Below are positions 39,501-46,800 of a stretch of 64,000 nucleotides of DNA, piece by piece; the first letter of the stretch is position 1, and each line of letters starts with the position of its first letter. Below the pieces are notes generated by a model. It saw only the letters and a program-made list of their open reading frames with translations. It ran no database searches and was not told where the DNA came from. Origin of the DNA: Sulfidibacter corallicola (lineage in GTDB: Bacteria; Acidobacteriota; Holophagae; Acanthopleuribacterales; Acanthopleuribacteraceae); the NCBI RefSeq assembly GCF_017498545.1, contig NZ_CP071793.1, forward strand, positions 2,418,001 to 2,482,000, in the 5' to 3' direction. Both the position numbers and the translations under genes were made by a program.

Positions 39501-42500
39501 CTCGCCGGCGTGCCTGCGCAGGTATTCCAGGGCACGGTCGTCGTTCCAGGGCAGCACCACCGCCTGCTCGGCGAGCGCGTCGGGAACCCCTGGCGCCATC
39601 GGCCAGGCGTGCGGCTCGCCGGACATCATGCGCCCACCGATGAGGGTGGTGTCGGCGTGGCCGTGGTAGGCGCCCTCGAACAGTGCGATGCGGGTCCGGC
39701 CGGTCACGGTGCGCAACATGCGGATCGCGGTCATGACGGCCTCGGTTCCGCTGTTGGTGAAGGCGACCCGTTCGACGCCGGTCAAGGACACGAACCGCTC
39801 GGCGACCTCGGCCATCAAGCGCGAGCGGGGCCCGACCTGGGTGCCGCGCCCCATTTCCTCGACCACCGCGCGGTGGACGAATTCGGGATGGTTGCCGAAC
39901 AGCAGGCTGCCGAAGCCCATGGTCAGGTCGACGTATTCGTTGCCGTCGATGTCGGTCAGGTGGGCGCCGTCGGCGCGGTCACCGACGATCGGGTACAGCA
40001 TCTCCTTGGTCGAAAACCGAAAGCCGAAGGAAGCGCGACTGTCGGCCAGGCCAGGGCGGCAGCGCTGGGCTTCGGCCTTGGATCGCGCCGTGCGGGCGGT
40101 GTACTCGCCGACGAAGCCGTTCAGCCAGGACTGTTGGGCTTCGGTGAGGCTCAGCCCGCTCGCCGGTTTGGCCCGCAGCGCCCGCAGCGGCGATAGACGG
40201 GCCTCCTCGCCGGTCTCGCCGGCGCCCGTCCCGATAGAAACGGGCGCACCGTCACCGGTGTGTGGGGCGTTCGATGGCGTCGAAGGCGCGGGTTCGGTTC
40301 CGCCGAGCGCGACCGAAGCCTGTTCGAGTGCCGTGTGCATGGCCGTCGAACCGGCATGGCCGCCCAACATCGTCAGTTGCTGGCGCATCAGGGCCAACTG
40401 CTCCAGGACCACCTGAGCCACCGGATCGCCTCCGGCCGCACCTGTCGTGGAAGTGACCGAGGCCTGAACGGAGGTCGGTTGGGCGACGGACACCGTTTCG
40501 GGAGCGCGGGTCGCTTCGACCGATCGGCACCGGGCCGGAACACGCGCTTCGATGTAGGCCGCGAGGGCCCCGGTATGGGTCACGTCCTCGAAGAACTGGC
40601 GCATGGTCAGTTCGATCCCGAAACGACGCTTGATCACCTGGATGGCGTCCATCAACAACAGCGAATCCGCGCCCATCTCCAGGAACTCGGCTTGGGGATC
40701 CAGTTCGCCCGGCTCCATGTGCATCAGCTCGGCCACCAGCTCGATCACCTCGGCCCGCAGATCCCGGTCGGATGCCCCCCGCACACCCGACTCATCCGGC
40801 GCGGAATCGACGGCTTGCGTCACCGGATCGGCCGACGATGCGACCGAATCGACAGGAGCCGAAACAGCCTGCCTCGCGTCGGGCGGAGCGAGCCCCGCGT
40901 CGGACTCGGGCAACCAATGGCGTTTGCGCTGAAAGGGGTAGAGCGGCAAATCCATGCGCGGCGCGGGCGCGCCGTAGAAGGCGTCCCAGTCGACGGCGAC
41001 CCCGTGAGCGGCCATGGTCGCCAAACCGCGCGCCATCACCAGATCGTCCGGTTCGCGCGGATCGAGCGACGGCAGCCAGCAGGCCGGATCCAGACCACTT
41101 TGCCGACCCAGTGCCAGCAAGACCGGTCGCGGCCCCAGCTCGACGCAGAGAGTGGTGGCGGCTTCATCCGGTTCGCCCAACGCGGCCCGCAGGCCCGGAG
41201 CGAAGGCCACGGGCGCGCGGCAGTGATTGGCCCACCAGGCGCCATCCGGCACGCGCCATTCCTCCAGAATCAGGCCGTCTTCGTTGCCCACCAGGGGGAT
41301 GCGCGGCGAACGGTACTCGATCCCGGCAGCGAACGCCCGAAACGGTTCCAGCATCGGCTCCATCAGGTGGGAGTGGAAGGCGTGCGAGGCCTTGATCTCG
41401 CGCACGGTGATGCCGCGTTCCTTCAGGTCGCGGGTCAACGCCCGGACGGCTTCGGATTCGCCGGACAGCACCAGCGCGGCCGGCGCATTGCGGGCGGCGA
41501 TCTCGATCCTGCCTTGGTATGCGGCCAGCAGCGGCACAATCTCGGATTCGGGCGCCATGACCGAGGCCATGCAACCCTCGCGCGGCAAGGCACTCATCAG
41601 GGCCCCTCGGCGCGCGATCAAGCGCAAACCGTCTTCGAGGGAAAACACGTCGGCCACCCGCGCGGCGGCGTACTGGCCGACACTGTGGCCCAACACCACG
41701 TCGGGCTCGACGCCCCAAGCGCGCCACTGCGCGGCCAGTGCCGCCTGCAAGGCGAACAGGGCGGGCTGGGCGGCGCCGGTATCGTGGATCGCTTCGTCGC
41801 CTTGCGCGGCGAACAGGAGGGCCGACAACGGTTGCGGCAGCAGTTCGTCGAGCACCGCCGCACAGCGGTCCAGGGTTTCGCGGAAGACGCCGTTCATCTC
41901 GTAGAGGCGGCGCGCCATGCCCGCGAACTGGCAACCCTGACCCGAGAACAGGAACAGCAGGCGCGGCAGGTGGTTCTTGCCGAGGCGGATCGGCTCGGGA
42001 GCGCCGGGCGCGGCGGCGGCCAAGGCCCGTAATTGGGCCACCATCGACAGGCGGTCGCAGGCGGCCAGGGGGACGCGCACCTCGAAGGCGGTGCGGTACC
42101 GACTGGCCGCGTGGCACAGGGGGCGCCACGTCGCGTCGTCGGTGGCTTCGAGGCGATCGGCGTAGCGGGCCGCCAGGTCGCGGACGGCGCCCTCGGAACG
42201 GGCACACAGCAACAGCGCCGCGGCTCTTTCGTCACCCGGCGAGGCGGCGGGTGCGGCGGCGTCTCGAGCGATGGGGGCCGCACCCACGGGCGGCGCCTCG
42301 GCCAGGATCAGGTGGGCGTTGGTACCACTGACGCCGAACCCGCTGACCCCGGCGATGCGCGGACGCGAACCGCGCGGCCAGCAACGGGCGGCGACCGGAA
42401 CCTCGATCGGCAGGCGCGACCAGGCGATGCGTGGATTGGGCTCGTGGAAATGGAGATGGGGCGGTACCGTCTCGTGTTGCAGGGCCAGCACCAGCTTGAT

Positions 42501-43661
42501 CACGCCGGACACGCCGGCCGCCGATTCCATGTGTCCGAAGTTGGTCTTGAGCGAGCCGACGACCAGCGGCCCGGCATCGCCGCGATCGGCGAACACTTCC
42601 CCCAGCGAACCCATCTCGATCGGATCGCCCAGGGCGGTACCGGTGCCGTGGGCCTCGATCAGGTCCACCTCGTCGGGGCGCAGGCCGGCCTGGGCCAGGG
42701 CCGCGCGAATCACCCGCACCTGGGCCGGGCCGTTGGGCACGGTCAGGCCGCCGCTCGGGCCGTCCTGGTTGATCGCCGAACCGCGGATCACGGCCAGGAC
42801 CCGATCGCCGTCGGCGCGCGCGTCACGCAGTCGCTTGAGCACCAGGATGCCGGCACCTTCGCTGAGCGCCAGCCCATCGGCGGCGCTGTCGAACGTCTTG
42901 CAGCGGCCGTCCGGCGCCAACATGCGCGCCTGACAGAAGTTGACGTGCAGCTCGGGACGCAGCAAGAGGTTGACGCCACCCGCCAGCGCGAAGCGGCATT
43001 CGTCGCGGCGCAGCGCGGTGCAGGCCTGGTGCAGCGCCACCAGGGACGACGAGCAGGCCGTGTCCACCGCGAAGCTGGGGCCGGTCAGGCCCAGAACGAA
43101 CGAAAGTCGCCCGGCCGCCACGCCCAGCGCGCTGCCGGTTCCGGAGTAGGCGTCGATGTGGCGCGGATCGCCGCCCAGGAGCTGGCTCATGCCGTAGTCG
43201 ACGCGGGTGATGCCCACGAAGACACCGCCCACTTGGCCGTAGAGACCGTCCGGCGGCATGCAGGCGTGTTCCAAGGCCTCCCAGGCCACTTCCAGCAACA
43301 GGCGCTGTTGCGGATCCATGGCCTCGGCCTCGCGCGGCGTGATGCGGAAGAACGACGCGTCGAATCGGTCGACCCCGTCCAGGAACCCGCCGCGGCGCGT
43401 GTAAAACTTGCCGGGCCGTTCGGGCTCGGGATCGTAGAGATGGGCGTCCCGCCAGCGTCCGGCGGGCACTTCGCCGGTGGCGTCGACGCCGCGGATCAGG
43501 AGGTCCCAAAGGGCGCTCGGATCGCGGGCACCTCCCGGTAGACGGCACCCCATGCCGACGATGGCGATCGGTTCGCGTTCGCGCCGTTCGGCTTGGGATA
43601 GGCGTCGTTCCAGATCCTGAATTTTCAACAGGGATTTCTTCAAAAGCTCGCGGTGGTCCAT
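27597..43661 (-). CDS. hybrid PKS-NRPS with aminotransferase (KS-AT-ACP-AMT-[C-A-T]x3-C)
   Basis: 5354-residue protein that adds the last malonyl unit, converts its beta-keto group to an amine and starts the peptide. N-terminal coiled coil 1-30. KS (Cys in TACSSS near 202; HGTGT; KTNFGH). AT (GHSVGQ near 660, HAFHS: malonyl-type). ACP (GADSL near 1000), then a flexible linker. Class III PLP aminotransferase about 1200-1625 (LLLDEM; Lys in YGKVIGGG near 1453). C1 HHLFSDG; A1 code D-A-T-K-I-G-E-V-G (Asn); T GGHS. C2 HHSAGDG; A2 D-V-W-H-I-S-L-I-D (Ser); T GGDS. C3 HHAILDG with YPLTRLQFGMLFHG; A3 D-A-T-K-I-G-E-V-G (Asn); T GGHS. C4 HHIVADG near 5008, then a Lys/Arg-rich tail. The order KS-AT-ACP-AMT-C-A and a terminal C match McyE and MycA; there is no monooxygenase domain. 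No strong Shine-Dalgarno precedes the ATG at 43661. The KS, AT and AMT look fully active. Confidence 0.96.
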   Translation of the reverse strand: MDHRELLKKSLLKIQDLERRLSQAERREREPIAIVGMGCRLPGGARDPSALWDLLIRGVDATGEVPAGRWRDAHLYDPEPERPGKFYTRRGGFLDGVDRFDASFFRITPREAEAMDPQQRLLLEVAWEALEHACMPPDGLYGQVGGVFVGITRVDYGMSQLLGGDPRHIDAYSGTGSALGVAAGRLSFVLGLTGPSFAVDTACSSSLVALHQACTALRRDECRFALAGGVNLLLRPELHVNFCQARMLAPDGRCKTFDSAADGLALSEGAGILVLKRLRDARADGDRVLAVIRGSAINQDGPSGGLTVPNGPAQVRVIRAALAQAGLRPDEVDLIEAHGTGTALGDPIEMGSLGEVFADRGDAGPLVVGSLKTNFGHMESAAGVSGVIKLVLALQHETVPPHLHFHEPNPRIAWSRLPIEVPVAARCWPRGSRPRIAGVSGFGVSGTNAHLILAEAPPVGAAPIARDAAAPAASPGDERAAALLLCARSEGAVRDLAARYADRLEATDDATWRPLCHAASRYRTAFEVRVPLAACDRLSMVAQLRALAAAAPGAPEPIRLGKNHLPRLLFLFSGQGCQFAGMARRLYEMNGVFRETLDRCAAVLDELLPQPLSALLFAAQGDEAIHDTGAAQPALFALQAALAAQWRAWGVEPDVVLGHSVGQYAAARVADVFSLEDGLRLIARRGALMSALPREGCMASVMAPESEIVPLLAAYQGRIEIAARNAPAALVLSGESEAVRALTRDLKERGITVREIKASHAFHSHLMEPMLEPFRAFAAGIEYRSPRIPLVGNEDGLILEEWRVPDGAWWANHCRAPVAFAPGLRAALGEPDEAATTLCVELGPRPVLLALGRQSGLDPACWLPSLDPREPDDLVMARGLATMAAHGVAVDWDAFYGAPAPRMDLPLYPFQRKRHWLPESDAGLAPPDARQAVSAPVDSVASSADPVTQAVDSAPDESGVRGASDRDLRAEVIELVAELMHMEPGELDPQAEFLEMGADSLLLMDAIQVIKRRFGIELTMRQFFEDVTHTGALAAYIEARVPARCRSVEATRAPETVSVAQPTSVQASVTSTTGAAGGDPVAQVVLEQLALMRQQLTMLGGHAGSTAMHTALEQASVALGGTEPAPSTPSNAPHTGDGAPVSIGTGAGETGEEARLSPLRALRAKPASGLSLTEAQQSWLNGFVGEYTARTARSKAEAQRCRPGLADSRASFGFRFSTKEMLYPIVGDRADGAHLTDIDGNEYVDLTMGFGSLLFGNHPEFVHRAVVEEMGRGTQVGPRSRLMAEVAERFVSLTGVERVAFTNSGTEAVMTAIRMLRTVTGRTRIALFEGAYHGHADTTLIGGRMMSGEPHAWPMAPGVPDALAEQAVVLPWNDDRALEYLRRHAGELAAVLVEPVQSRRPDVQPVAFLRELRALTRAADTPLLLDEMITGFRTHPGGIQALWGVEADVVTYGKVIGGGLPIGVLAGKARYLDAADGGLWAYGDTSFPGAEKTYFAGTFCQHPHIMAAARAVLQHLQDEGPELQETLTRRTRDLVARLNGVFAECGVAVEAVSFASWFLFRGEPDLELFHYHLNHLGVFICEGRSCFVATSHSDADLDRVVAAVRETCRVMVAQGFWQLQTRTVAAAPRVAAKPAEPAPKQVALSEAQRQLWLVACLDEAGSRAYHETSVMELRGPLQVAHLKDALRQVVARHEALRMRILVEGSEAVQEVFDEVPVDLPMIDLSEAGPQEADAAADAWLLAESERGLDPTATPWRFTLLRLHETRHLLVYTAHHLFSDGWSIAVVWRDLCRIYKALAAGEAPELPPASGFRSFLAAQRTAASDGTWDDHRRYWSARFGDRPEPLQLPTVRPRPANKSWHGARLIRELPADLLAEVRQTARRKGMTPFFLLLGAFTALLHRLSGQARLVVGTPTANRDKTGMDDMVGYCTHLLPILSEHDGDPRLDAHLAGVKRSLLDAFDHAALPFAELLAMLEPEHEPSRAPLLDVVFNFEVPDVPDMGELEIAAFETPLTATAFDLTLSVMAKGGTCYLECDYQSDLFDETFIASFLDAYRGVLVEIAGAESDPRLSQVPLLTKAQSRAWLVDWNRTERLHPPHRALGAWLEESFACHADRVALRDGDTEWTFAQLEAQTARLASVLRDRGVGSESVVALCLPRGRAWLVSLLAVLRAGGAWLPLDPAWPEARLTQLLHDASPTLVLGEDDRLLAADRVPWLAWSQLLAAEPGIEPGWRSGELHPEQLAYVLYTSGSTGRPKGVAVSRRALLTYLTWSVVRYDSDGLALLHGAVGFDATLTGVFAPLLTGRTLQIVPPGAELDALCHALSEPHKLGLLKVTPAHLESLSRLLGDRPVRASVASLIVGGEAFGRRLAEDWRARLGSTPIVNEYGPTETTVGCAAHWFTVPDERSPVVSIGRPLSACRLYVVDAALRPLPPGVPGELLIGGEQVARGYAGRAALTAECFVPDPFGEEPGARLYRSGDRVRLMPSLDGGPAELVFLDRIDRQVKVQGYRVEPAEVEAALTMLDNVAEAMVFAIRPDGQGHCLAAAVVPAIDSPDGGTRIDGSRLARALGERVPHYMVPARWLIVERLPLTANGKRDRDTLRLMALAQSPSSEPAPMIGVEVDEPEVALLVGIWCEILKRKGLGPDSNFFECGGHSLSATKLIGRVHRELGVLVPLKHLFDAPTPRRFLHALRSETRGDVQPLPVLRPAPETESAPLSLNQQRLWFLDRLNGPGAVYNMPWAVRLCGRLDPARLERALAAVVARQRTLRTAFIEVDGEGVQVIRDMGQVDTTIPVTDLRELTGEARLRRVGEMAEAHARSPFDLAEGPLIRLHLLRLGETEWMLLGNLHHSAGDGWSVGLLVRELSACYTRPERPALPELVLHYTDVARWQRRPEVVAALAARLDYWRTKLAGAPESLALPTDRPRPARQSHRGDRVPIRISCDQASALYDLCQSQRVTPFMALLAGFGTLLARFSGSADLVIGTPVANRERPETAHLIGFFVNMLPLRLLLDDDMDTAALLAQVRRTCLEAYAHQELPFERLVDALDLQRDLSREPLFQAVLVLQNVPPIELDIPELTFSSVPVAHHTAKYDLTLTLEECDDQMVGELEFATDLFDRGTAERMVATFVHLLERMCAEPKSSVATLDVLDETQKRHLLVHFNQTDVDFDWPPTLDRVLAAQARRTPDAVALVWGEGASRSEMTYGELHGEADRWAAVLRGLGVGPESRVGVCAFRSVEMVVALLAVVKAGAAWVPLDPEYPDSRLGFVLEDAGVALILTQEALVARLSSLSAIEGTPLLPLDGDPPATVSELSRSSRAPVVQPDHLAYVIFTSGSTGKPKGAMNTHRAICNRLAWMQAAYGLDASDRVLQKTPYSFDVSVWEFFWPLAVGAALVVAEPGGHRDPYYLMRVIDAERITTLHFVPSMLDAFLEAHADFESGDSLARVICSGEALARDLQLRFHDAFPKVDLHNLYGPTEAAIDVSHWTCRPDDGRHEVPIGKAIANLRLYIVDRRGQPVPIGAPGELLIGGVGLARGYEGRPDLTAERFVPDPFGSPGDRVYRTGDLARFLPDGNILFLGRLDFQVKLRGFRIELGEIEAQLVRLPEVGRAVVTLRRDAGEASLVAWLVTKEGMASPDGADPEEPLCADVLRHRLLEILPEYMVPARFVWLKEIPLSANGKIDRRPLDAIPLPDIDPVEEDEVAERPQTPAAQTLASVWREVLDCRPPRTNDNFFQMGGDSIRAIRLVARAAKHRLKLELEDVFRFPHLGAMAAATEIVETESERPGEPGPFALVDAETRAALPAEVVDAYPLTRLQFGMLFHGDLQSDQAMYRDLFGFRFEGPFEERAFHAALCGLIAAHPVLRTTFETSAYREPLQLVYREVPTPLEVIDLRGMDSQAQEDEIERRRADRLRRNFSWRQAPLLAFEVLRLADDRFFFLVAFHHAILDGWSFASMVTELFRRYLSMLDVAVEPPTPSPELSFRGFVALEAAARRDAVALAFWSRELTDVPITRPPRFPTGFRRPADPSGSMSVEVPASVSRGLSVLADELGCPLKSVLLAVHLRALAHLLGPRGEVVTGLIANGRPERESAERVLGLFLNTLPFRFRIQAESGRAMVRRVLEKERALLGVRRVPLFDLQRLDGRNGAALCHVVFNYVDFHVYASVARLGKMRLLETRDHELTNFPLTANFIRDREADSVVLNLCYDPDRMDGGWLAQAAQVYRAALIAMVEGCERDVRHWPLGSPGSRAWWTPPIEAASPVPAAPVTGEMSIPTWPADVDPTAPAIRAGARTIDFAELERRVTHLATTLQREGVRPGVVVGLCFGRVPELVIAMWAVWRAGGAWLPLDPEDPPERLRFLVDDASAALILGDDRVGDRFGEIAATLSFDAGTAMMDAVCEPSAPTLVHPDDLAYVLYTSGSTGKPKGVAVTHASLEHYLGYARTRYTPEGGTLVHGAPGFDATLTSLFVATLVGAPLTLISETDTLSALTDWMLQPVDLGFLKVTPAHLEGLAGLLGDRLPACRIGTLIVGGDALPAASARAWRERLPGTAIVNEYGPTETVVGCAAWTYDGAQTEGESVPIGVPLTGLRLYLVDDDLRPVAPGCPGELLIGGAQLARGYMGRPAATAERFVPDPFGEEQGARLYRSGDRCRLLTSPDGGAVLEYLGRGDDQVKIRGFRVEPAELTQALPGLSGVVEGRATVVHDARGQAHLAACVVTSDPESHGPQTWRTELERRLPRHMAPELWVRLDALPLNARGKVDGRALAELARARWDDAGRGETGAAAVPLTETQRWVIDLFAEVLALDTLHLDDDFFAVGGHSLTATRVIARCRDLLEIELPLRALFDAPTPRAFAARLRQARTRVDTPMVPVTRGTLMPTSFAQQRLWFVDQLEGSHSAYNISAAIQLAGPLDAEALARAFAMTIDRHESLRTRFTDEDGTPYQVILEDVPFELERVDLSGLEPDVRAAEMAARIHEEADRPFDLAGSALIRVTLIALEPDRHLLLATLHHIVADGWSVDVLVRELAECYRAASLGEVPRLEPPGIQYADFAVWQRGLLEGSVRDALLAFWMETLDALPDPVLLEPDVTPVSASPERTGSAFAPAPAGFVSRRMPDETWTALRDFNRREGVTLFMTLLAVLDLLLWQRTGRTDLVVGTDVAGRDRAELEGLIGFFVNQLALRTRLDAEGHFRDLLGAVKRTTLAAYDHQELPFDLLVGELGSRRDGVSAAPFAIKLVLQHQPRPFVLQDLSATFLESRASVAKMDLLLNAVETGDGLDWILEFNAARYGEAGMQRLLAHVDWLLDAVIKAPERALRDLRAALNDREEEERVARERAAKTKNQKALKGRRARRRTGARS

Positions 43662-43884
43662 ATGCGCAATCCAAACAATAGATTCGGTGTGGGCGAAGAG
43701 GGGAAATCAGGGGTGGTCGGAATCGATAAAGGCTGGGAAGCGAAGGTTGGGGAGACGGAGGACAGGAAACGGATCGATGTAAGGGAAACGCGGTGGGTCG
43801 GGGACCATGGGCCGGGAGACCCGTGGGCTTCGGGTCTACCCGTGAGGTTGGGAACGGCGCCTTGCCGTTCCACCCCACCCACGG
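43662..43884. other. 223-bp intergenic region between PKS and PKS-NRPS genes
   Basis: No ORF with coding character. On the coding strand the half nearest the downstream gene is pyrimidine-rich and less GC-rich than the genes. Two small hairpins follow the upstream stop codon (listed separately). This is one of the few gaps in the window large enough for an internal promoter, but I cannot point to convincing -35/-10 boxes. Confidence 0.5.
43817..43871 (-). terminator. two short hairpins after the PKS stop codon
   Basis: A perfect 8-bp stem GGAACGGC/GCCGTTCC with a 5-nt loop (43851-43871) starts 13 nt past the stop codon. A 7-bp stem AGACCCG/CGGGTCT with a 7-nt loop follows (43817-43837). Neither is followed by a T-run on the coding strand, so an intrinsic terminator is doubtful. 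Attenuation, mRNA stabilisation or partial termination are alternatives. Confidence 0.3.
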
Positions 43885-46800
43885 CTAAAGGTCGTCCAAC
43901 TTGTCGGCCAACATCTTGGCCAGTTCGTCGTCGGACATCCGGTCGAGCGTGCCTCCCTCGTCGGCGCCGTCGGTCTGCTCCGATGGCGTGGCGAGAAGGG
44001 CGCCCAGCTCGTCTTCGGCCAGGTGCGCGACCAAGGCCTCGACCGTTGGGAAGTCGAAGATGATGGTCGAGGACAGCGAAGTGCCGAGCCCGCTCTCGAT
44101 GGCGGACTGCAGTTCGAGCGCCATGATGGAATCGACGCCCAGATCGAAGACAGGATCGCGCGGACCGACCTCGTCACCGGAGGTCAGGCCCATCACCCGC
44201 GCGATCTCGTCACAGATCAACTTGGAGAGCAATGCACGCCGCCGCGTGGGAGCGGCGGCTTCCAGCCGGGAAAGCCAGCCGGATTCGGGAGTGTCGGTTT
44301 CGGTTTGGGATCCGCAGAGTTCGGCGAGGAAGGGTGCGCCGGAGGGGCCGGGATGCTTGTCGGCGTAACGCGGCCAGTCCACGTCGATCACCGCCAGGTG
44401 CGCGCTGGAATCGGCGAGCGCCATCGCCAGGGCGCGCCGGCCGTCCTGGGGCTCGATCAACCGCAGGCCGACCGCCTGCATCCGTGCCCGTTGGGCGTCG
44501 GCCAGTTCCGCGACCATGCCGGTGTCGGCCCAGGGCCCCCAGGCAATCGCGGGACCGGGCAGGCCCCGCGCGGCGCGCGCCCGCATGAAGCCGTCGAGAA
44601 AGGCGTTGGCGGCGGCGTAGTTGGCCTGGCCGGGCAGGCTGACCAGGCCGACCATGGAGGAGCAGGCCACCATGAAGTCCAGCGACAGATCGCGCGTGAG
44701 CAGGTGCAGGTTGGCGGCGCCCAGTACCTTGGGTGCCAGCACGCGCTCGAACTCGCCCCAGCTCTGGTGGCGAATCAAGCCGTCGGCCAGGACCCCTGCG
44801 GCGTGGACGACACCACACAAGGGCGCGGCCGCCTGAGCGCGGTGCACGACCTCGGAGATGGCGTCGAACGAGGTGATATCGGCGCGGTAGACGTCGATCT
44901 GGGCGCCCATCGCGTGCAACTCCTCGAGCACGGCCTGAGCCGCGCTGCCGGGATCGCTGCGTCCCACCAGGCTCAAGTGCCGGGCACCGCTTAGAACCAG
45001 GGCGCGAGCGATCTGCAGGCCGAAAGCGCCCAGTCCGCCCGCGACCAGGTAGTTGCCGTCCTCGCGTGCGCGGAACCCGGTGCCGTCGACGCGGCGCGAG
45101 CGGCGCACCAGACGCGCGGCATGGCGAACGCCGTCGCGCCAGGCGAGTTGGGTCTCACCCGCGTCGGCCGCCAACTCGGCGGCCAGCGGACCATCGGCCG
45201 CGCGACTGTCGGCGGGATCCAGATCGAACCGCAACAGGCGAAGCTCGGGATGTTCGGCGGCCAGCGTGGCCCCGAAGCCCCAGAGCGCGTGCTGCACCGG
45301 ATAGATGGCTTCCTTACCCAGCGCGCACGCCCCTTCGGTCACGATCGCCAGGCGGGTCTCGCGAAGGGCGATGCCGTGACGGTTCCGTTGGGTCCCGAGC
45401 GCCTGGACCAGGTGCAGCAGGCTGCCGCAGCCGCGGGCCAGCGCGGTGCGCAGCGCGGCGGGCTCGGCATCGAGCTCCAACGCCAGGTCGGCCCCCCAGA
45501 GGTGGACGATACCGCGCAGGACACGCGTCTCACCGCACCGCTCGACCGCGTAGTCCAGCAGCCGGGTCCAGTGTTCCGGTTCGAGCGGATCGAGGCGTAC
45601 CCGATCGCGATCGTCGATGTCGAAGGTCCCGTTGCAGCAGGCCACCAGGACACCGGCTCCGCCGGCCTCCAGCGTGCGGGCCAGCGCCTCGCCCCGGCCG
45701 CCGTCGTCGGCGCAGATCAACCACAGGTCGCGTACGGAGGTCGCGGTTTCCGTCTCGGCGGCGATCGGCTGCCAAGAGAGTTCGTGGAACCAGCCGCTCA
45801 AATCCTTCTGGATTCCGCGACGCAACACGTCGGGATGGGCCTCGCGGCCTTCCAGCCCGAGGATTTCGCAAATCAGCGCGCCGTCCTCGTCCACCAGGCG
45901 GATGTCGCCGATCAATTTGCCTCCGGAAGCGGCGGCGTCGCGCGTGCGCGCCTGGGCCCACAGGTGCCGGCCACGAGGGCGGCGGTAGAAGGCGAACGTC
46001 TCGGCACCGAAGGGGACCAACACGGTTTGGTCGTCGATGCGGTGGGTCATGACCATCAACCCGACACAGGCATCGATCAGGCCCGGGAACATGGGGTAGT
46101 GCTCGAGCTGCGGCACGTTGTCGGGCACGCTGATCTTGCCGAACACGTCGTTGCCGGACACGCGGATGGCGTCCAACCACCGATAGACCCGTCCGAGGTG
46201 GATCGGTCCGAGCACGTCGGGATGGTACAGCGTCTCGTGGTCCAATTCGCGATCGAACTGGTCCCAACGTTCGGCGATCGGACGTCGCCCGAAGGTCTCC
46301 ACGGAGGGGTTGGGTCCCTCGCCGACCATGAAACGACCGGTGGTGTGCAGGACCCCTTCCTCTTCGAGCTCGTCGGCGGTCAGGCTCATGAGCCGGAAGG
46401 CCGCGCGGCCTTCCTCGCCGGGTTCGATGCCGATCTGGACCAGCCGCCCGGCGCCGTCGGGAATGGAAAGGGCGCGCAGGAACTGGAGATCGGCGAGATG
46501 GACCGGCTCGCGGCCAAAGGCGTGCTGGCCGGCGCCGAGCAGGGTGGCGATCTGACAGGCCCCTGGCACGACCGTCACGCCGAAGAGCAGGTGATCTTCG
46601 AGAATGGGGACGCGGGTGCGGCTGAAGTGACTTTCGTAGATGCGGGTAGGCGACATGGGACTGCGAATCACGTGGCCCAGGAGCGGATGGTTCAGGCCCG
46701 CGGTGCCCACGTCGGTATGGTGAGGATCGCGCTCGGCGACGGCGACCACCGGGGGCGGGGAAGCCGGTGCCACGCCGTAGGGCTTGCGGCGGAAGGGATA

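Noticed and set aside
43817..43871. Confident intrinsic terminator
   Set aside because: The stems are short and no T-run follows on the coding strand, so only a low-confidence hairpin feature is reported.
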